Shown: piece after piece, positions 50,523 through 61,460 of the stretch
How the letters are laid out: each line of letters starts with the position of its first letter
Numbering within the stretch: position 1 is the first letter of the stretch
Source: Berkiella sp964606325
GTDB lineage: Bacteria; Pseudomonadota; Gammaproteobacteria; Berkiellales; Berkiellaceae
NCBI GenBank assembly: GCA_964606325.1
Contig: CAZSGE010000004.1
Location: forward strand, 73,015-137,014
Length of the DNA: 64,000 bases
Direction: 5' to 3'
Made by a program: the position numbers and the translations under genes
Notes under the pieces: generated by a model
Told to the model about the DNA's origin: nothing
Databases searched by the model: none
The model's input: the letters and a program-made list of their open reading frames with translations, nothing else

Positions 50523-53500
50523 CTATGAAGCTGAGATGTTAAGTGCTTCACTCAACGCTTGCTCTACTTCACTGGCTGTTATTGTGCCTTTCTGACCATC
50601 TTTAACGCCTCTTAAGAGTGCTTGTTGAGCACGACGTCTTTGAAGATGGCTGGCTAACCCAGTACCTGCTGGAATAAGTCGGCCAACAATAACGTTTTCT
50701 TTGAGTCCGCGCAACTCATCTTTTTTACCGCTAACGGCTGCTTCAGTCAGAACACGTGTTGTTTCTTGGAAAGAAGCCGCAGAAATAAAGGATTCTGTTG
50801 CGAGGGAAGCTTTTGTGATCCCCAGTAACATTGGCTCAAGTCTTGCTGACATCTTATTCTGAGCAGTCATTTCTTTATTGACATCGTTTACACGATACAC
50901 TTCAACCTGCTCACCTTTGAGGAAGCGGGTATCGCCTGGATCAGAAACAATGGCCTTGCGTAACATCTGACGAACAATCACTTCGATGTGTTTATCGTTG
51001 ATGTTTACGCCTTGGAGACGGTAAACGTCCTGAACTTCGTTAACGATATAGTTCGCCAGAGCGCCTACACCCAACAAACGCAGAATATCATGAGGATTGG
51101 CAGGACCATCGGCGATCACCTCACCACGCTCCACATACTCACCCTCAAAGACACCAACATGGCGCCATTTAGGAATAAGCTCTTCATGCACATCGCCGCC
51201 TTCTTGTGGTGTAATCACCAGACGTCGTTTACCTTTGGTTTCTTTACCAAAACTCACAATACCGGAGATCTCAGCCAAAATAGCAGGCTCTTTTGGTTTG
51301 CGAGCTTCAAACAGATCCGCTACGCGTGGCAAACCACCGGTGATGTCACGTGTCTTAGACGTTTCTTGCGGAATACGTGCTAGTACGTCACCCACTTTAA
51401 TTTGCTGACCATCTTCTACGTTGGCAATCGCGTTGGCTGAAAGGAAGTAATGCGCGGGTAAACTGGTACCAGCTAAGCATAAATCTTCGCCTTTCTCGTC
51501 AACCAATTTCAACATTGGACGCAACTCTTTGCCTGAGCTTGAGCGATATTGTTTTGCATCAGAAATTACAATGCTGGATAAACCAGTCACTTCATCTGTT
51601 TGGCGGTGCATGGTAACACCGTCAATCATATCAACGAAGTTAATGAAACCCGCTACTTCAGTGATGATAGGATGGGTATGTGGATCCCAGTTTGCCACAG
51701 TTTGTCCAGCTTGAACTGTGTCGCCTTCGCCGATGGTTAATACGGCACCATATGGCAGTTTATAGCGTTCACGATCACGACCATGTACGTCGATAATGGA
51801 TAATTCACCCGAGCGCGATACTGTGACGTAGTTGCCGCTATCATTTTTAATAATCTTGATGTTGTGCAACTTGACGCGACCTTGAGATTTCACCATCACG
51901 CTATTTTCGGCGGTTGCTCTACTTGCAGCACCCCCGATATGGAAGGTACGCATGGTGAGCTGTGTGCCTGGTTCACCGATAGACTGAGCTGCAATCACAC
52001 CAACCGCTTCACCGATATTCACCAAATGACCTCGCGCTAAGTCGCGGCCATAACACATAGCGCAGATACCATGGCGTGATTCACAGGTGATAGGTGAGCG
52101 AACCATAATCCTATCAACGGTATTCTCTTCAAGAATTTCAACCCAGCGTTCATCCAACAGTGTGCCAACAGGAGCCAACACTTCATCCGTGCCAGGCTTC
52201 ATCACGTTAGCGGCAACTGTACGACCTAATACGCGCTCACTCAAAGGTTCAACCACATCACCACCTTCAATGTGTGGCATCATGGGAAGACCTTCTGTGG
52301 TTCCGCAATCAACATCGGTAACAACCACGTCTTGCGCAACGTCAACTAAACGTCTTGTTAGGTAACCTGAGTTTGCTGTTTTTAGCGCGGTATCGGCCAA
52401 ACCTTTACGCGCACCGTGAGTAGAAATAAAGTACTGTAATACGTTCAAACCTTCACGGAAATTCGCCGTAATCGGCGTTTCAATAATCGAACCGTCTGGT
52501 TTTGCCATCAAGCCCCGCATCCCAGCCAACTGTCTTATCTGAGCAGGTGAGCCTCGCGCACCAGAGTCAGCCATCATATACACTGAGTTAAAGGATTCTT
52601 GTGAAACCTCTTCACCTTTGGCATTGATAACTTTTTCGGTAGAAAGTTGATCCATCATCGCTTTAGCAACTTGGTCGTTAGCACGGGACCAAATATCGAT
52701 TACTTTATTGTATCGTTCACCATGGGTTACTAAGCCTGATCCATACTGAGATTCAATTTCTTTTACTTCATCTTCGGCTCTATCAACAATAGAGCTCTTC
52801 AATTTTGGAATAACCAAGTCATCGATACCGATGGAGCAACCAGAAATCGTTGCATATCTGAACCCAAAGTACATTAATTGATCGGCAAAAATAACCGTTT
52901 CTTTTAATCCTACTTGGCGATAGCAATTGTTAATTAATCTGGAAATCGCTTTCTTTGTTAATGTTTGGTTGACCAATTGGAAAGGTAAACCTTTTGGTAA
53001 TAACTCTGAAAGCAAGGAGCGTCCGACCGTCGATTCAACAAGCTGGATGCCATCTTTATGGTTTGGATCCAGGATGTTTTCAACCATCACACGTACTTTA
53101 ATTTTGGCATGCAAATCCACAGCTTTTGCTTGATAAGCACGATGTACTTCAGATACGTCAGCAAATACCATGCCTTCACCCTTCGCATTAACGCGTTCAC
53201 GGGTTACATAGTAAAGGCCTAGTACGACGTCTTGTGATGGCACAATAATAGGCTCACCGTTTGCAGGCGAGAGAACATTATTGGTGGACATCATAAGCGC
53301 CCGCGCTTCAAGTTGCGCTTCAATGGTTAATGGCACGTGTACGGCCATTTGGTCACCGTCAAAGTCCGCGTTATAGGCTGCGCACACCAACGGATGAAGT
53401 TGAATCGCTTTACCTTCAATCAAGACAGGCTCAAATGCTTGAATACCTAATCTGTGCAAGGTTGGCGCACGATTGAGAAGCACAGGATGTTCGCGAATAA

Positions 53501-54743
53501 CTTCTTCTAAAATATCCCATACTTCAGGGCCCTCACGTTCAACCATCTTTTTTGCAGCTTTAATGGTTGTCGCGAGTCCGCGTAATTCTAATTTACTAAA
53601 AATAAAGGGCTTAAACAGCTCAAGGGCCATTTTCTTTGGCAGACCGCACTGATGTAGGCGCAAAGTAGGACCAACCACGATCACAGAACGACCGGAGTAA
53701 TCCACACGCTTACCAAGCAAGTTCTGACGAAAACGACCTTGCTTACCTTTGATCATATCAGCAAGTGATTTTAATGGACGTTTGTTTGAGCCAGTAATCG
53801 CACGACCGCGACGACCGTTATCCAATAATGCGTCCACTGCCTCTTGCAACATACGTTTTTCATTGCGGACAATAATGTCAGGCGCATTCAGATCCAACAA
53901 ACGCTTCAAACGGTTGTTACGGTTAATCACACGACGATAGAGATCGTTCAAATCAGATGTAGCAAATCGGCCACCATCTAGTGGTACCAATGGTCTTAGG
54001 TCTGGTGGTAACACTGGCAGAACCGTCATGATCATCCACTCAGGTTTATTGCCAGAATCCAAAAATGCTTCGATAAGTTTAAGACGCTTAGCAAGCTTCT
54101 TACCCTTGGTTTCAGAATTGGTTGTTGGAATTTCTTCCCGAATCGTTTCTGCTTCTTGTTTCATATCAAGGCGTTTAAGCAATTCTTTAACTGCTTCTGC
54201 GCCCATACGTGCATCAAACTCATCGCCATACTGTTCAATGGCATCAAGGTAAGCTTCTTCTGAAAGCAACTGACCTTTTTCGAGCGGGGTCATACCCGGA
54301 TCGATCACCACATACGCTTCGAAGTATAAAATGCGTTCAATATCACGCAGCGTCATATCTAGTAGTAAACCAATACGCGAAGGTAATGATTTCAAAAACC
54401 AAATATGTGCAACAGGACTCGCCAATTCCACATGGCCCATGCGCTCTCTGCGCACTTTAGCCAAGGTAACTTCAACGCCACATTTTTCACAAATAACGCC
54501 ACGATGTTTGAGACGTTTATATTTACCACATAAGCACTCATAGTCTTTCACTGGACCAAAAATCTTGGCACAGAACAAGCCATCTCTTTCTGGCTTAAAG
54601 GTACGGTAGTTAATGGTTTCAGGCTTTTTAACCTCACCATATGACCATGACATGATCAATTCTGGTGGCGCAAGACCAACGACGACCCTATCAAAATGGT
54701 TCGTTTTTGTTTGCTGGCGAATGATAGAAAGTAAATCTCTCAT
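50523..54743 (-). CDS. rpoC: RNA polymerase beta' subunit
   Basis: 1406 aa. Zinc-binding CLCGKYKRLKHRGVICEKC at about 70-88, catalytic magnesium motif NADFDGDQMAVH near 460, bridge-helix/trigger-loop region (GLADTALKTANSGYLTRRL), second zinc site CESRHGICAMCYGRDL. Starts 6 nt after rpoB. Confidence 0.99.
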   Translation of the reverse strand: MRDLLSIIRQQTKTNHFDRVVVGLAPPELIMSWSYGEVKKPETINYRTFKPERDGLFCAKIFGPVKDYECLCGKYKRLKHRGVICEKCGVEVTLAKVRRERMGHVELASPVAHIWFLKSLPSRIGLLLDMTLRDIERILYFEAYVVIDPGMTPLEKGQLLSEEAYLDAIEQYGDEFDARMGAEAVKELLKRLDMKQEAETIREEIPTTNSETKGKKLAKRLKLIEAFLDSGNKPEWMIMTVLPVLPPDLRPLVPLDGGRFATSDLNDLYRRVINRNNRLKRLLDLNAPDIIVRNEKRMLQEAVDALLDNGRRGRAITGSNKRPLKSLADMIKGKQGRFRQNLLGKRVDYSGRSVIVVGPTLRLHQCGLPKKMALELFKPFIFSKLELRGLATTIKAAKKMVEREGPEVWDILEEVIREHPVLLNRAPTLHRLGIQAFEPVLIEGKAIQLHPLVCAAYNADFDGDQMAVHVPLTIEAQLEARALMMSTNNVLSPANGEPIIVPSQDVVLGLYYVTRERVNAKGEGMVFADVSEVHRAYQAKAVDLHAKIKVRVMVENILDPNHKDGIQLVESTVGRSLLSELLPKGLPFQLVNQTLTKKAISRLINNCYRQVGLKETVIFADQLMYFGFRYATISGCSIGIDDLVIPKLKSSIVDRAEDEVKEIESQYGSGLVTHGERYNKVIDIWSRANDQVAKAMMDQLSTEKVINAKGEEVSQESFNSVYMMADSGARGSPAQIRQLAGMRGLMAKPDGSIIETPITANFREGLNVLQYFISTHGARKGLADTALKTANSGYLTRRLVDVAQDVVVTDVDCGTTEGLPMMPHIEGGDVVEPLSERVLGRTVAANVMKPGTDEVLAPVGTLLDERWVEILEENTVDRIMVRSPITCESRHGICAMCYGRDLARGHLVNIGEAVGVIAAQSIGEPGTQLTMRTFHIGGAASRATAENSVMVKSQGRVKLHNIKIIKNDSGNYVTVSRSGELSIIDVHGRDRERYKLPYGAVLTIGEGDTVQAGQTVANWDPHTHPIITEVAGFINFVDMIDGVTMHRQTDEVTGLSSIVISDAKQYRSSSGKELRPMLKLVDEKGEDLCLAGTSLPAHYFLSANAIANVEDGQQIKVGDVLARIPQETSKTRDITGGLPRVADLFEARKPKEPAILAEISGIVSFGKETKGKRRLVITPQEGGDVHEELIPKWRHVGVFEGEYVERGEVIADGPANPHDILRLLGVGALANYIVNEVQDVYRLQGVNINDKHIEVIVRQMLRKAIVSDPGDTRFLKGEQVEVYRVNDVNKEMTAQNKMSARLEPMLLGITKASLATESFISAASFQETTRVLTEAAVSGKKDELRGLKENVIVGRLIPAGTGLASHLQRRRAQQALLRGVKDGQKGTITASEVEQALSEALNISAS

Positions 54744-54749
54744 CTTTGT

Positions 54750-57700
54750 TTACGCCTCATGTTCCAATTCAATGTTAATACCGAGCGAGCGAATTTCTTT
54801 CACTAATACATTGAAAGATTCTGGCATGCCTGGTTCCATTCGGTGATCACCATCGACGATGTTCTTATACATCTTCGTACGGCCAGCCACGTCGTCAGAT
54901 TTAACAGTTAGCATTTCTTGCAAGGTATAAGCAGCACCATATGCTTCCAATGCCCAGACTTCCATTTCACCAAAACGTTGTCCACCAAATTGTGCTTTAC
55001 CACCTAACGGCTGTTGAGTGACTAGACTATACGAACCAGTGGAACGCGCATGCATCTTATCGTCTACCAAGTGATTCAATTTCAACATGTACATGTAACC
55101 TACAGTTACAGGACGTTCAAATTGTTCTCCGGTACGACCATCAAATAACATGGTTTGTCCGCTCTCTGGTAAACCTGCTGTTTTCAGCAAAGTTTTAATT
55201 TCATTCTCGGTGGCACCATCAAATACTGGCGTTGCCATCGGGATCCCGTTTCTTAGATTGATGCTAAGCTCGTTAAGCTCTTCATCAGAAATCTTATTAA
55301 AATCAATCTTATTTGGACCGGAAATATTATAGATGCCTTGCAAGAACTTACGTATATCATCAGATTTACGTTTCTCATCTAGCATCTGCCCCACTTTTAG
55401 ACCAAGCCCTTTGGCAGCCCAACCAAGATGGGTTTCTAGAACCTGTCCCACGTTCATACGAGAAGGAACGCCTAACGGATTAAGTACGATATCAACGGGT
55501 GTGCCATCATCTAGGTAAGGCATATCTTCAACAGGTACGATGGTTGAAATAACACCTTTGTTACCATGACGACCAGCCATTTTATCACCAGGCTGTACGC
55601 GACGTTTAACAGCCAAGTAAACCTTAGCAATTTTCAATACACCAGGAGCCAAATCATCGCCCTGTTGTAATTTAGCGCGTTTTTCATCACGTCGATTTTC
55701 ATAATCAGCACGCAATTGTGTGATCTGATCTTTCGCAGCTTCTAATTTTTGCGTGGCTTTATCATCCTTCAAACGGATTTCAAACCAACTTTCCTTAGAC
55801 AACTTCTCTAAATAGGTAGCAGCAATCTTGTCGCCAGACTTTAATCCAGCAGGACCACCTTCAGCGAGTTTACCTATCAACATTTTTTCTACGCGTTGAT
55901 AGACGTCACCTTCTCTGATTCTGAATTCATCTTCTAAGTCTTTCTTGATGCGTTCGAATTCCATCTTTTCGATTTGTAACGCTCTAGCATCTTTTTCAAC
56001 ACCATCTCTTGTGAAGACTTGCACATCGATAACGGTTCCGTTCATGCCAGTTGGCACACGTAACGAGGTATCTTTCACATCGGATGCTTTCTCGCCGAAA
56101 ATAGCTCTTAAGAGTTTCTCTTCTGGTGTCAGCTGAGTTTCACCTTTAGGTGTTACTTTACCGACCAAAATGTCACCAGATTCAACTTCAGCACCAATAT
56201 AAACAATGCCAGACTCATCAAGTTTGGATAATGCGCTTTCACCCACATTAGGAATATCTGAAGTGATTTCTTCAGGCCCTAATTTAGTGTCACGCGCTAC
56301 ACAGGTGAGTTCTTCAATATGAATGGTTGTGAACCTATCTTCCTGAACGACACGTTCAGAAATTAAGATAGAATCTTCGAAGTTATAACCATTCCAAGGC
56401 ATGAACGCGACCAGCAAGTTTTGACCTAAAGCCAATTCACCCATGTCGGTGGAAGGGCCATCTGCCAACACGTCGCCAGCAGTAATAATATCGCCTTGCT
56501 TCACCAAAGGACGCTGATTAATGCAGGTGTTTTGGTTAGAACGGGTGTACTTTGTAAGATTGTAAATATCAACGCCAGCTTCATTTTCAGCTGTTTCATC
56601 ATCGTTCACACGAACAACGATACGGCCAGCATCGACGGATTCAATTAAACCACCGCGTCTTGCTACCACGGTTACGCCAGAGTCTGCGGCTACCGTTCTT
56701 TCCATACCGGTTCCCACTAAAGGCTTTTCAGCTTTGAGTGTTGGAACAGCTTGACGTTGCATGTTTGAGCCCATGAGCGCGCGGTTAGCGTCGTCATGTT
56801 CTAAGAATGGAATCAATGAGGCTGCCACCGACACGATTTGTTTTGGTGACACATCCATATACTGAATCTTTTCTTTGGTTGTGAAGGTAAATTCGTTTTT
56901 ATGACGGCAAGGAACGAGATCATCTAAAATCTCTAAATCCGCATTCAATGATGCGTTAGCCTGCGCAATAACATAATCGCCTTCTTCAATCGCTGATAAA
57001 AACTCAATATCATCAGTTACTTTAGCATCAACCACTTTACGATACGGACTTTCTAAGAAACCGTATGAATTGGTTCGCGCATAAACGGACAAGGAGTTGA
57101 TCAAACCAATGTTTGGACCTTCAGGTGTTTCAATGGGGCACACACGACCGTAATGGGTTGGATGTACGTCACGTACTTCAAAGCCCGCACGTTCACGTGT
57201 TAAACCGCCCGGCCCTAATGCAGAGACACGACGTTTATGCGTAACTTCTGATAAAGGATTATTTTGATCCATAAATTGTGACAATTGGGATGAACCAAAA
57301 AATTCTTTAATCGCTGCAGAGACAGGTTTAGCGTTAATTAAATCTTGTGGCATTAAACCGTCGGACTCAGCAACGCTTAAACGTTCCTTTACAGCACGTT
57401 CAACACGCACCAAACCAACACGGAATTGATTTTCAGCCATTTCACCAACGCTTCTGACGCGTCGATTACCTAAATGGTCGATATCGTCCACTTCGCCACG
57501 ACCATCTCTGATGTCAATCAGGGTCTTTAAAACAGCGATAATGTCTTCTTTGGATAAAATGCCTGGGCCAATAATATCTTTACGTCCAACGCGACGGTTG
57601 AACTTCATTCGACCTACTGAAGACAAATCATAGCGTTCTTCAACAAAGAATAAATTTTCAAATAATGCTTCAGCCGCCTCTTTCGTTGGTGGCTCACCAG

Positions 57701-58856
57701 GACGCATCATGCGATAAATTTCAACCAACGCTTCAAGCTGAGACTTAGTTGGATCAGCGCGAAGTGTATCGGAAATATAAGGGCCATGATCTAAGTCATT
57801 GGTGTAAAGGGCCGCAAACTCAGCAATGTTAGCTTTGATAAAGGCTTCTAACAGTTCGGGTGTAATCTCAGCGTTTGCTTCAGCAATAATTTCGCCGGTT
57901 TCTTGATCAACGATATCTTTAGCTAACGCTTTGCCATATAAATATTCACGTGGGGTACGAAGACTTTTAACGCCCAACTCTTCCATTTGACGAATATGGC
58001 GCGCTGTAATACGACGGCCTTCTTCAACAATAACGTTTCCTTTGCCATCTTTAATGTCAAACATGGCAGTTTCACCACGCAAGCGGGCAGGAATTAATTC
58101 AAGAATAAATTCGCCCTTTTCGATTTTGTATTTATTGACATCAAAAAAGGTATCTAAAATTTGTTCAGCACTAAAGCCTAGCGCTCTTAGTATAATAGTT
58201 GCAGGAATTTTACGACGTCTGTCGATTCTTGCATAAATAGCGTCTTTTGGATCAAACTCAAAATCTAACCATGAACCACGGTAAGGAATGACGCGCGCGG
58301 AATAGAGTAATTTTCCAGATGAGTGTGTTTTACCTTTGTCATGATCAAAGAACACACCAGGGGAACGATGTAATTGAGAAACAATCACACGCTCAGTTCC
58401 GTTGATAACAAAAGTACCATTGGGGGTCATCAAAGGAATTTCGCCCATGTATACTTCTTGCTCGCGGATATCTTTTACCTTTTTGGTATCGCCAGATGCT
58501 TCCTTATCGAATAGCACCAAACGCACTAGCACGCGCAATGGCGCAGCAAATGTTAATCCACGTTGTTGACACTCTTTCACATCGAAAGAAGGTTCTCCAA
58601 GGCGATAACCTACAAACTCTAACTGCGCATTCCCTGAGAAACTGTTAATGGGAAACACGGACTTAAATGCCGCTTGCAAGCCAATGTCTTTTCTTGCTTC
58701 AACTGGCGTATCTTCCTGCAAAAAGTTAATTTTGTAAGAATTAAGCTGTATGGCCAGCAATGGCGGGATCTCGAAATTATCGAGATGCTTTAAGGTATCA
58801 AGGCGTTTACCAAAATCTGCTCGGGGTCGCTTTTTCTCGGTATAGGATAATTCCAT
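54750..58856 (-). CDS. rpoB: RNA polymerase beta subunit
   Basis: 1368 aa. The rifampicin pocket FFGSSQLSQFMDQNNPLSEV, THKRRVSALGPGGL is unmutated at the usual resistance sites. C-terminal GQRFGEMEVWALEAYGAAYTL is present. Transcribed after the rplL-rpoB attenuator hairpin. Confidence 0.99.
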   Translation of the reverse strand: MELSYTEKKRPRADFGKRLDTLKHLDNFEIPPLLAIQLNSYKINFLQEDTPVEARKDIGLQAAFKSVFPINSFSGNAQLEFVGYRLGEPSFDVKECQQRGLTFAAPLRVLVRLVLFDKEASGDTKKVKDIREQEVYMGEIPLMTPNGTFVINGTERVIVSQLHRSPGVFFDHDKGKTHSSGKLLYSARVIPYRGSWLDFEFDPKDAIYARIDRRRKIPATIILRALGFSAEQILDTFFDVNKYKIEKGEFILELIPARLRGETAMFDIKDGKGNVIVEEGRRITARHIRQMEELGVKSLRTPREYLYGKALAKDIVDQETGEIIAEANAEITPELLEAFIKANIAEFAALYTNDLDHGPYISDTLRADPTKSQLEALVEIYRMMRPGEPPTKEAAEALFENLFFVEERYDLSSVGRMKFNRRVGRKDIIGPGILSKEDIIAVLKTLIDIRDGRGEVDDIDHLGNRRVRSVGEMAENQFRVGLVRVERAVKERLSVAESDGLMPQDLINAKPVSAAIKEFFGSSQLSQFMDQNNPLSEVTHKRRVSALGPGGLTRERAGFEVRDVHPTHYGRVCPIETPEGPNIGLINSLSVYARTNSYGFLESPYRKVVDAKVTDDIEFLSAIEEGDYVIAQANASLNADLEILDDLVPCRHKNEFTFTTKEKIQYMDVSPKQIVSVAASLIPFLEHDDANRALMGSNMQRQAVPTLKAEKPLVGTGMERTVAADSGVTVVARRGGLIESVDAGRIVVRVNDDETAENEAGVDIYNLTKYTRSNQNTCINQRPLVKQGDIITAGDVLADGPSTDMGELALGQNLLVAFMPWNGYNFEDSILISERVVQEDRFTTIHIEELTCVARDTKLGPEEITSDIPNVGESALSKLDESGIVYIGAEVESGDILVGKVTPKGETQLTPEEKLLRAIFGEKASDVKDTSLRVPTGMNGTVIDVQVFTRDGVEKDARALQIEKMEFERIKKDLEDEFRIREGDVYQRVEKMLIGKLAEGGPAGLKSGDKIAATYLEKLSKESWFEIRLKDDKATQKLEAAKDQITQLRADYENRRDEKRAKLQQGDDLAPGVLKIAKVYLAVKRRVQPGDKMAGRHGNKGVISTIVPVEDMPYLDDGTPVDIVLNPLGVPSRMNVGQVLETHLGWAAKGLGLKVGQMLDEKRKSDDIRKFLQGIYNISGPNKIDFNKISDEELNELSINLRNGIPMATPVFDGATENEIKTLLKTAGLPESGQTMLFDGRTGEQFERPVTVGYMYMLKLNHLVDDKMHARSTGSYSLVTQQPLGGKAQFGGQRFGEMEVWALEAYGAAYTLQEMLTVKSDDVAGRTKMYKNIVDGDHRMEPGMPESFNVLVKEIRSLGINIELEHEA

Positions 58857-58891
58857 CGGATGTCCTCAACGTGAGTTATGAAACGACAAAA

Positions 58892-58918
58892 GGCTGGGGG
58901 CATTTTGTGCCCTCAGCC
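58892..58918 (-). terminator. rplL-rpoB attenuator hairpin
   Basis: GGCTGGGGGCA / TGCCCTCAGCC, 11-bp stem with one wobble and a 5-nt loop. On the minus strand it is followed by TTTTGTC. Its position after rplL matches the partial terminator that lowers rpoBC expression in E. coli. Confidence 0.8.
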
Positions 58919-58966
58919 AATGTACTCTTTCGAGTAAGTCTAGTTAAATCAGTTAGATACGGGTTG

Positions 58967-59341
58967 TTATTTAATTTCAACCTGTGCACCAACTTCTTCA
59001 AGTTCTTTCTTGAATTTATCAGCATCAGCTTTAGAAACTGCTTCTTTAACTGGCGCAGGAGCGCTTTCAACTAAAGCTTTAGCTTCTTTTAAGCCTAAGT
59101 TGGTGATAGTACGTACAACTTTAATTACGTCTACTTTCTTATCACCAAATGACTTTAACACAACGTCAAATTCGGTCTTTTCAGCGGCAGCGGCAGCAGC
59201 AGGAGCAGCAGCAGCAACAGCGACAGCAGCTTGTGCGCTAACACCTAACTCGTCTTCCATCTTCTTAACGAGTTCAACCACTTCCATAATGGACAATTCA
59301 ACGATTGAGTCGAATAATTTTTGAATTTTAGCTTCAGACAT
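58967..59341 (-). CDS. rplL: 50S ribosomal protein L7/L12
   Basis: 124 aa, stalk protein that recruits GTPase factors. N-terminal dimerisation part, a long Ala hinge (about 38-54), and C-terminal EKTEFDVVLKSFGDKKVDVIK. Confidence 0.98.
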   Translation of the reverse strand: MSEAKIQKLFDSIVELSIMEVVELVKKMEDELGVSAQAAVAVAAAAPAAAAAAEKTEFDVVLKSFGDKKVDVIKVVRTITNLGLKEAKALVESAPAPVKEAVSKADADKFKKELEEVGAQVEIK

Positions 59342-59401
59342 TTAAATCACCTCTGGTATAAACAAATCTTTAAAGCACTTAATATTCTTTAAAAAGAACA
59401 A

Positions 59402-59929
59402 TTAAGCACCGTCTTTTTTCTTACGATAATCTTCCAAAGCCCTGACCAAGCTACTATGTGGTTCAGCAATAGTGCGTACCAACTTCGTAGCAGGAGCCAT
59501 TAACGTAGCAGCCAACATAGAAAGTGCTTCTTTACGTGAAGGTAAAGCAGCCACTGCATCTAAGTGTTTTGCATCATAAAATTGGCCAGCCACTGACAAC
59601 GCTTTGACTTCAAAAGCTTGGTTATCTTTTGCAAAGTCTTTAAATAAGCGAGCTGCAGCACCTGGTTCGTTTTTCGCAAAACCAAAAATGAGCGGTCCTG
59701 TTAAAGCACTATCCATACACTCTAATTCGGTGCCAACAAATGCTTTACGTGCTAAGGTATTTCTTATCACGCGCACGTCAACCCCGTTTTCTCTTGCCTT
59801 TTTACGTAAAGACGTCATTGCCGGTACATCGATTCCTCGATAATCTGCAACAACAAGAGAGAGTGATCCTTTAGCCACTTCCGAGACTTCGGCAACGATC
59901 GCTTTTTTATCTTCTAGATTGAGCGCCAT
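59402..59929 (-). CDS. rplJ: 50S ribosomal protein L10
   Basis: 175 aa; LVVADYRGIDVPAMTSLRKKARENG; stalk base that binds L12 dimers and, with them, its own leader. Confidence 0.97.
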   Translation of the reverse strand: MALNLEDKKAIVAEVSEVAKGSLSLVVADYRGIDVPAMTSLRKKARENGVDVRVIRNTLARKAFVGTELECMDSALTGPLIFGFAKNEPGAAARLFKDFAKDNQAFEVKALSVAGQFYDAKHLDAVAALPSRKEALSMLAATLMAPATKLVRTIAEPHSSLVRALEDYRKKKDGA

Positions 59930-59989
59930 TGAGCCTCTCCATTTAGGGTTACATAAGTGATTGTTACATCACATTTTGCGGTTACATTA

Positions 59990-60100
59990 CTGTTTCCGCC
60001 TACGCAGGAAAAATTATGTATCTCGCTTCACCTTTCGGCTTAAAAGACACACCTGCGGTCTTCGACATCCACTGCAACGGAACTCACCCTTAATACCAAA
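59990..60100 (-). promoter_or_regulatory. L10 leader (autoregulatory mRNA region)
   Basis: In the 298-nt gap between rplA and rplJ, the minus strand contains CCTGCGTAGGCGGAAACAG, almost identical to the E. coli rplJ leader segment CCTGCGTAGACGGTGACAG, preceded by CCGAAAGGTGAAGC. In E. coli this RNA is bound by L10-L12 to repress rplJL. Confidence 0.7.
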
Positions 60101-60200
60101 GAGATATCTGATGAGAAACTGCTACAGTCGTTTCATACTGCATTCGGTTGAAAACAGTATGAAACTCAGGCAAAAGGCTTTCGCCTCCTACCCTAACTCT

Positions 60201-60215
60201 CTCCCCAAGGGGGAG
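60201..60215. repeat. GC-rich hairpin repeat between rplA and rplJ
   Basis: CTCCCC-aag-GGGGAG, within 'ctaactctctcccc' and 'gggggagaaag' surroundings, a type of dispersed intergenic repeat; similar to 50485-50507. Confidence 0.55.
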
Positions 60216-60227
60216 AAAGAAAAGAGA

Positions 60228-60932
60228 TTAGATATTCAAACTACCTTGATCAATAACAAGGCCTGGACCCATGGTTGTTGTCACGGTAATTTTCTTTAAG
60301 TAAATACCTTTTGCGGTACTGGGTTTGACACGACGTAAATCTGACAATAATTTTTCCAGATTTTCACGCAATGCTTTAACTTCAAAATTCACCTTACCAA
60401 TGGTGCAATGAATAATGCCGCCTTTGTCACTACGATATGAAACCTGACCAGACTTTGCGTTTTTAACAGCTTTAGCCACATCAGGTGTCACGGTTCCAAC
60501 TTTAGGATTGGGCATCAAACCACGTGGTCCTAAAATTCGACCTAATTGACCCACTAGTCGCATAGCATCTGGTGTTGCAATCAATACATCGAAATCGAGC
60601 TTACCGTTTTCAGCTTTTTGCTTGATTTCTTCAGCCAAATCATCAAAACCGACATATTCAGCACCTGCGTCTTTAGCCGCTTGCGCATTTGCACCTTGTG
60701 CAAAGACAGCCACTCTCATGGAGCGACCTGAACCATGTGGTAATTGGGTTGCACCACGAACGACTTGGTCTGATTTTCTAGCATCTACACCAAGCACCAC
60801 AGCCACATCCACGCTTTCAACAAATTTAACTTTGGAAGCGTCTTTGAGTATTTTGCAGGCTTCATCAATATGGTATTGATTGAGCGGTGAAACTTTTTCG
60901 CTAATCGCTTTCATGCGTTTTGAAATTGCCAT
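60228..60932 (-). CDS. rplA: 50S ribosomal protein L1
   Basis: 234 aa, mobile E-site stalk. RGATQLPHGSGRSMRVAVFAQG, GRILGPRGLMPNPKVGTVT. In enterics it represses its own operon. 3 nt after rplK. Confidence 0.98.
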   Translation of the reverse strand: MAISKRMKAISEKVSPLNQYHIDEACKILKDASKVKFVESVDVAVVLGVDARKSDQVVRGATQLPHGSGRSMRVAVFAQGANAQAAKDAGAEYVGFDDLAEEIKQKAENGKLDFDVLIATPDAMRLVGQLGRILGPRGLMPNPKVGTVTPDVAKAVKNAKSGQVSYRSDKGGIIHCTIGKVNFEVKALRENLEKLLSDLRRVKPSTAKGIYLKKITVTTTMGPGLVIDQGSLNI

Positions 60933-60935
60933 AAA

Positions 60936-61367
60936 TTACCCCTGTACCTCAATGCCCATACTACGCGCTGTTCCTGCGATGGTGCGAATAGCCGCATCCA
61001 TGTCTGCTGCAGTGAGATCGGGTAATTTTGTTTTAGCAATTTCCATCGCTTGAGCGCGGGTTACTTTACCTACTTTATCAGTATTAGGTTTACCGCTGCC
61101 GCTTTGGATCCCTGCCGCTTTCTTCAATAAATAAGAAGCTGGTGGGGTCTTAATAATGAAAGTAAAGCTTCTATCACTGTAGACAGTGATAATCACTGGC
61201 AAAGGCATGCCCTTTTCATGGGTGCCTTGTGTTTGTGCATTGAATGCTTTACAAAATTCCATAATGTTTACACCATGTTGACCTAATGCAGGACCAACTG
61301 GTGGACTTGGATTTGCTTCTCCAGCTTTTACCTGGAGCTTAATAAACGCTGTGACTCGTTTTGCCAT
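60936..61367 (-). CDS. rplK: 50S ribosomal protein L11
   Basis: 143 aa from the ATG at 61367 (AAGGA upstream; the 61394 start is not family-like). PSPPVGPALGQHGVNIMEFCKAFN is diagnostic. GTPase-associated centre. Confidence 0.98.
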   Translation of the reverse strand: MAKRVTAFIKLQVKAGEANPSPPVGPALGQHGVNIMEFCKAFNAQTQGTHEKGMPLPVIITVYSDRSFTFIIKTPPASYLLKKAAGIQSGSGKPNTDKVGKVTRAQAMEIAKTKLPDLTAADMDAAIRTIAGTARSMGIEVQG

Positions 61368-61460
61368 TGCGGTTTTTCCTTTTAGTGGGTACATGCGCCA
61401 AAGGATTTATCTTTGGCTCCCCGGTTTTACTACTTAACTTCCTACGAAGACCTCTTAACC

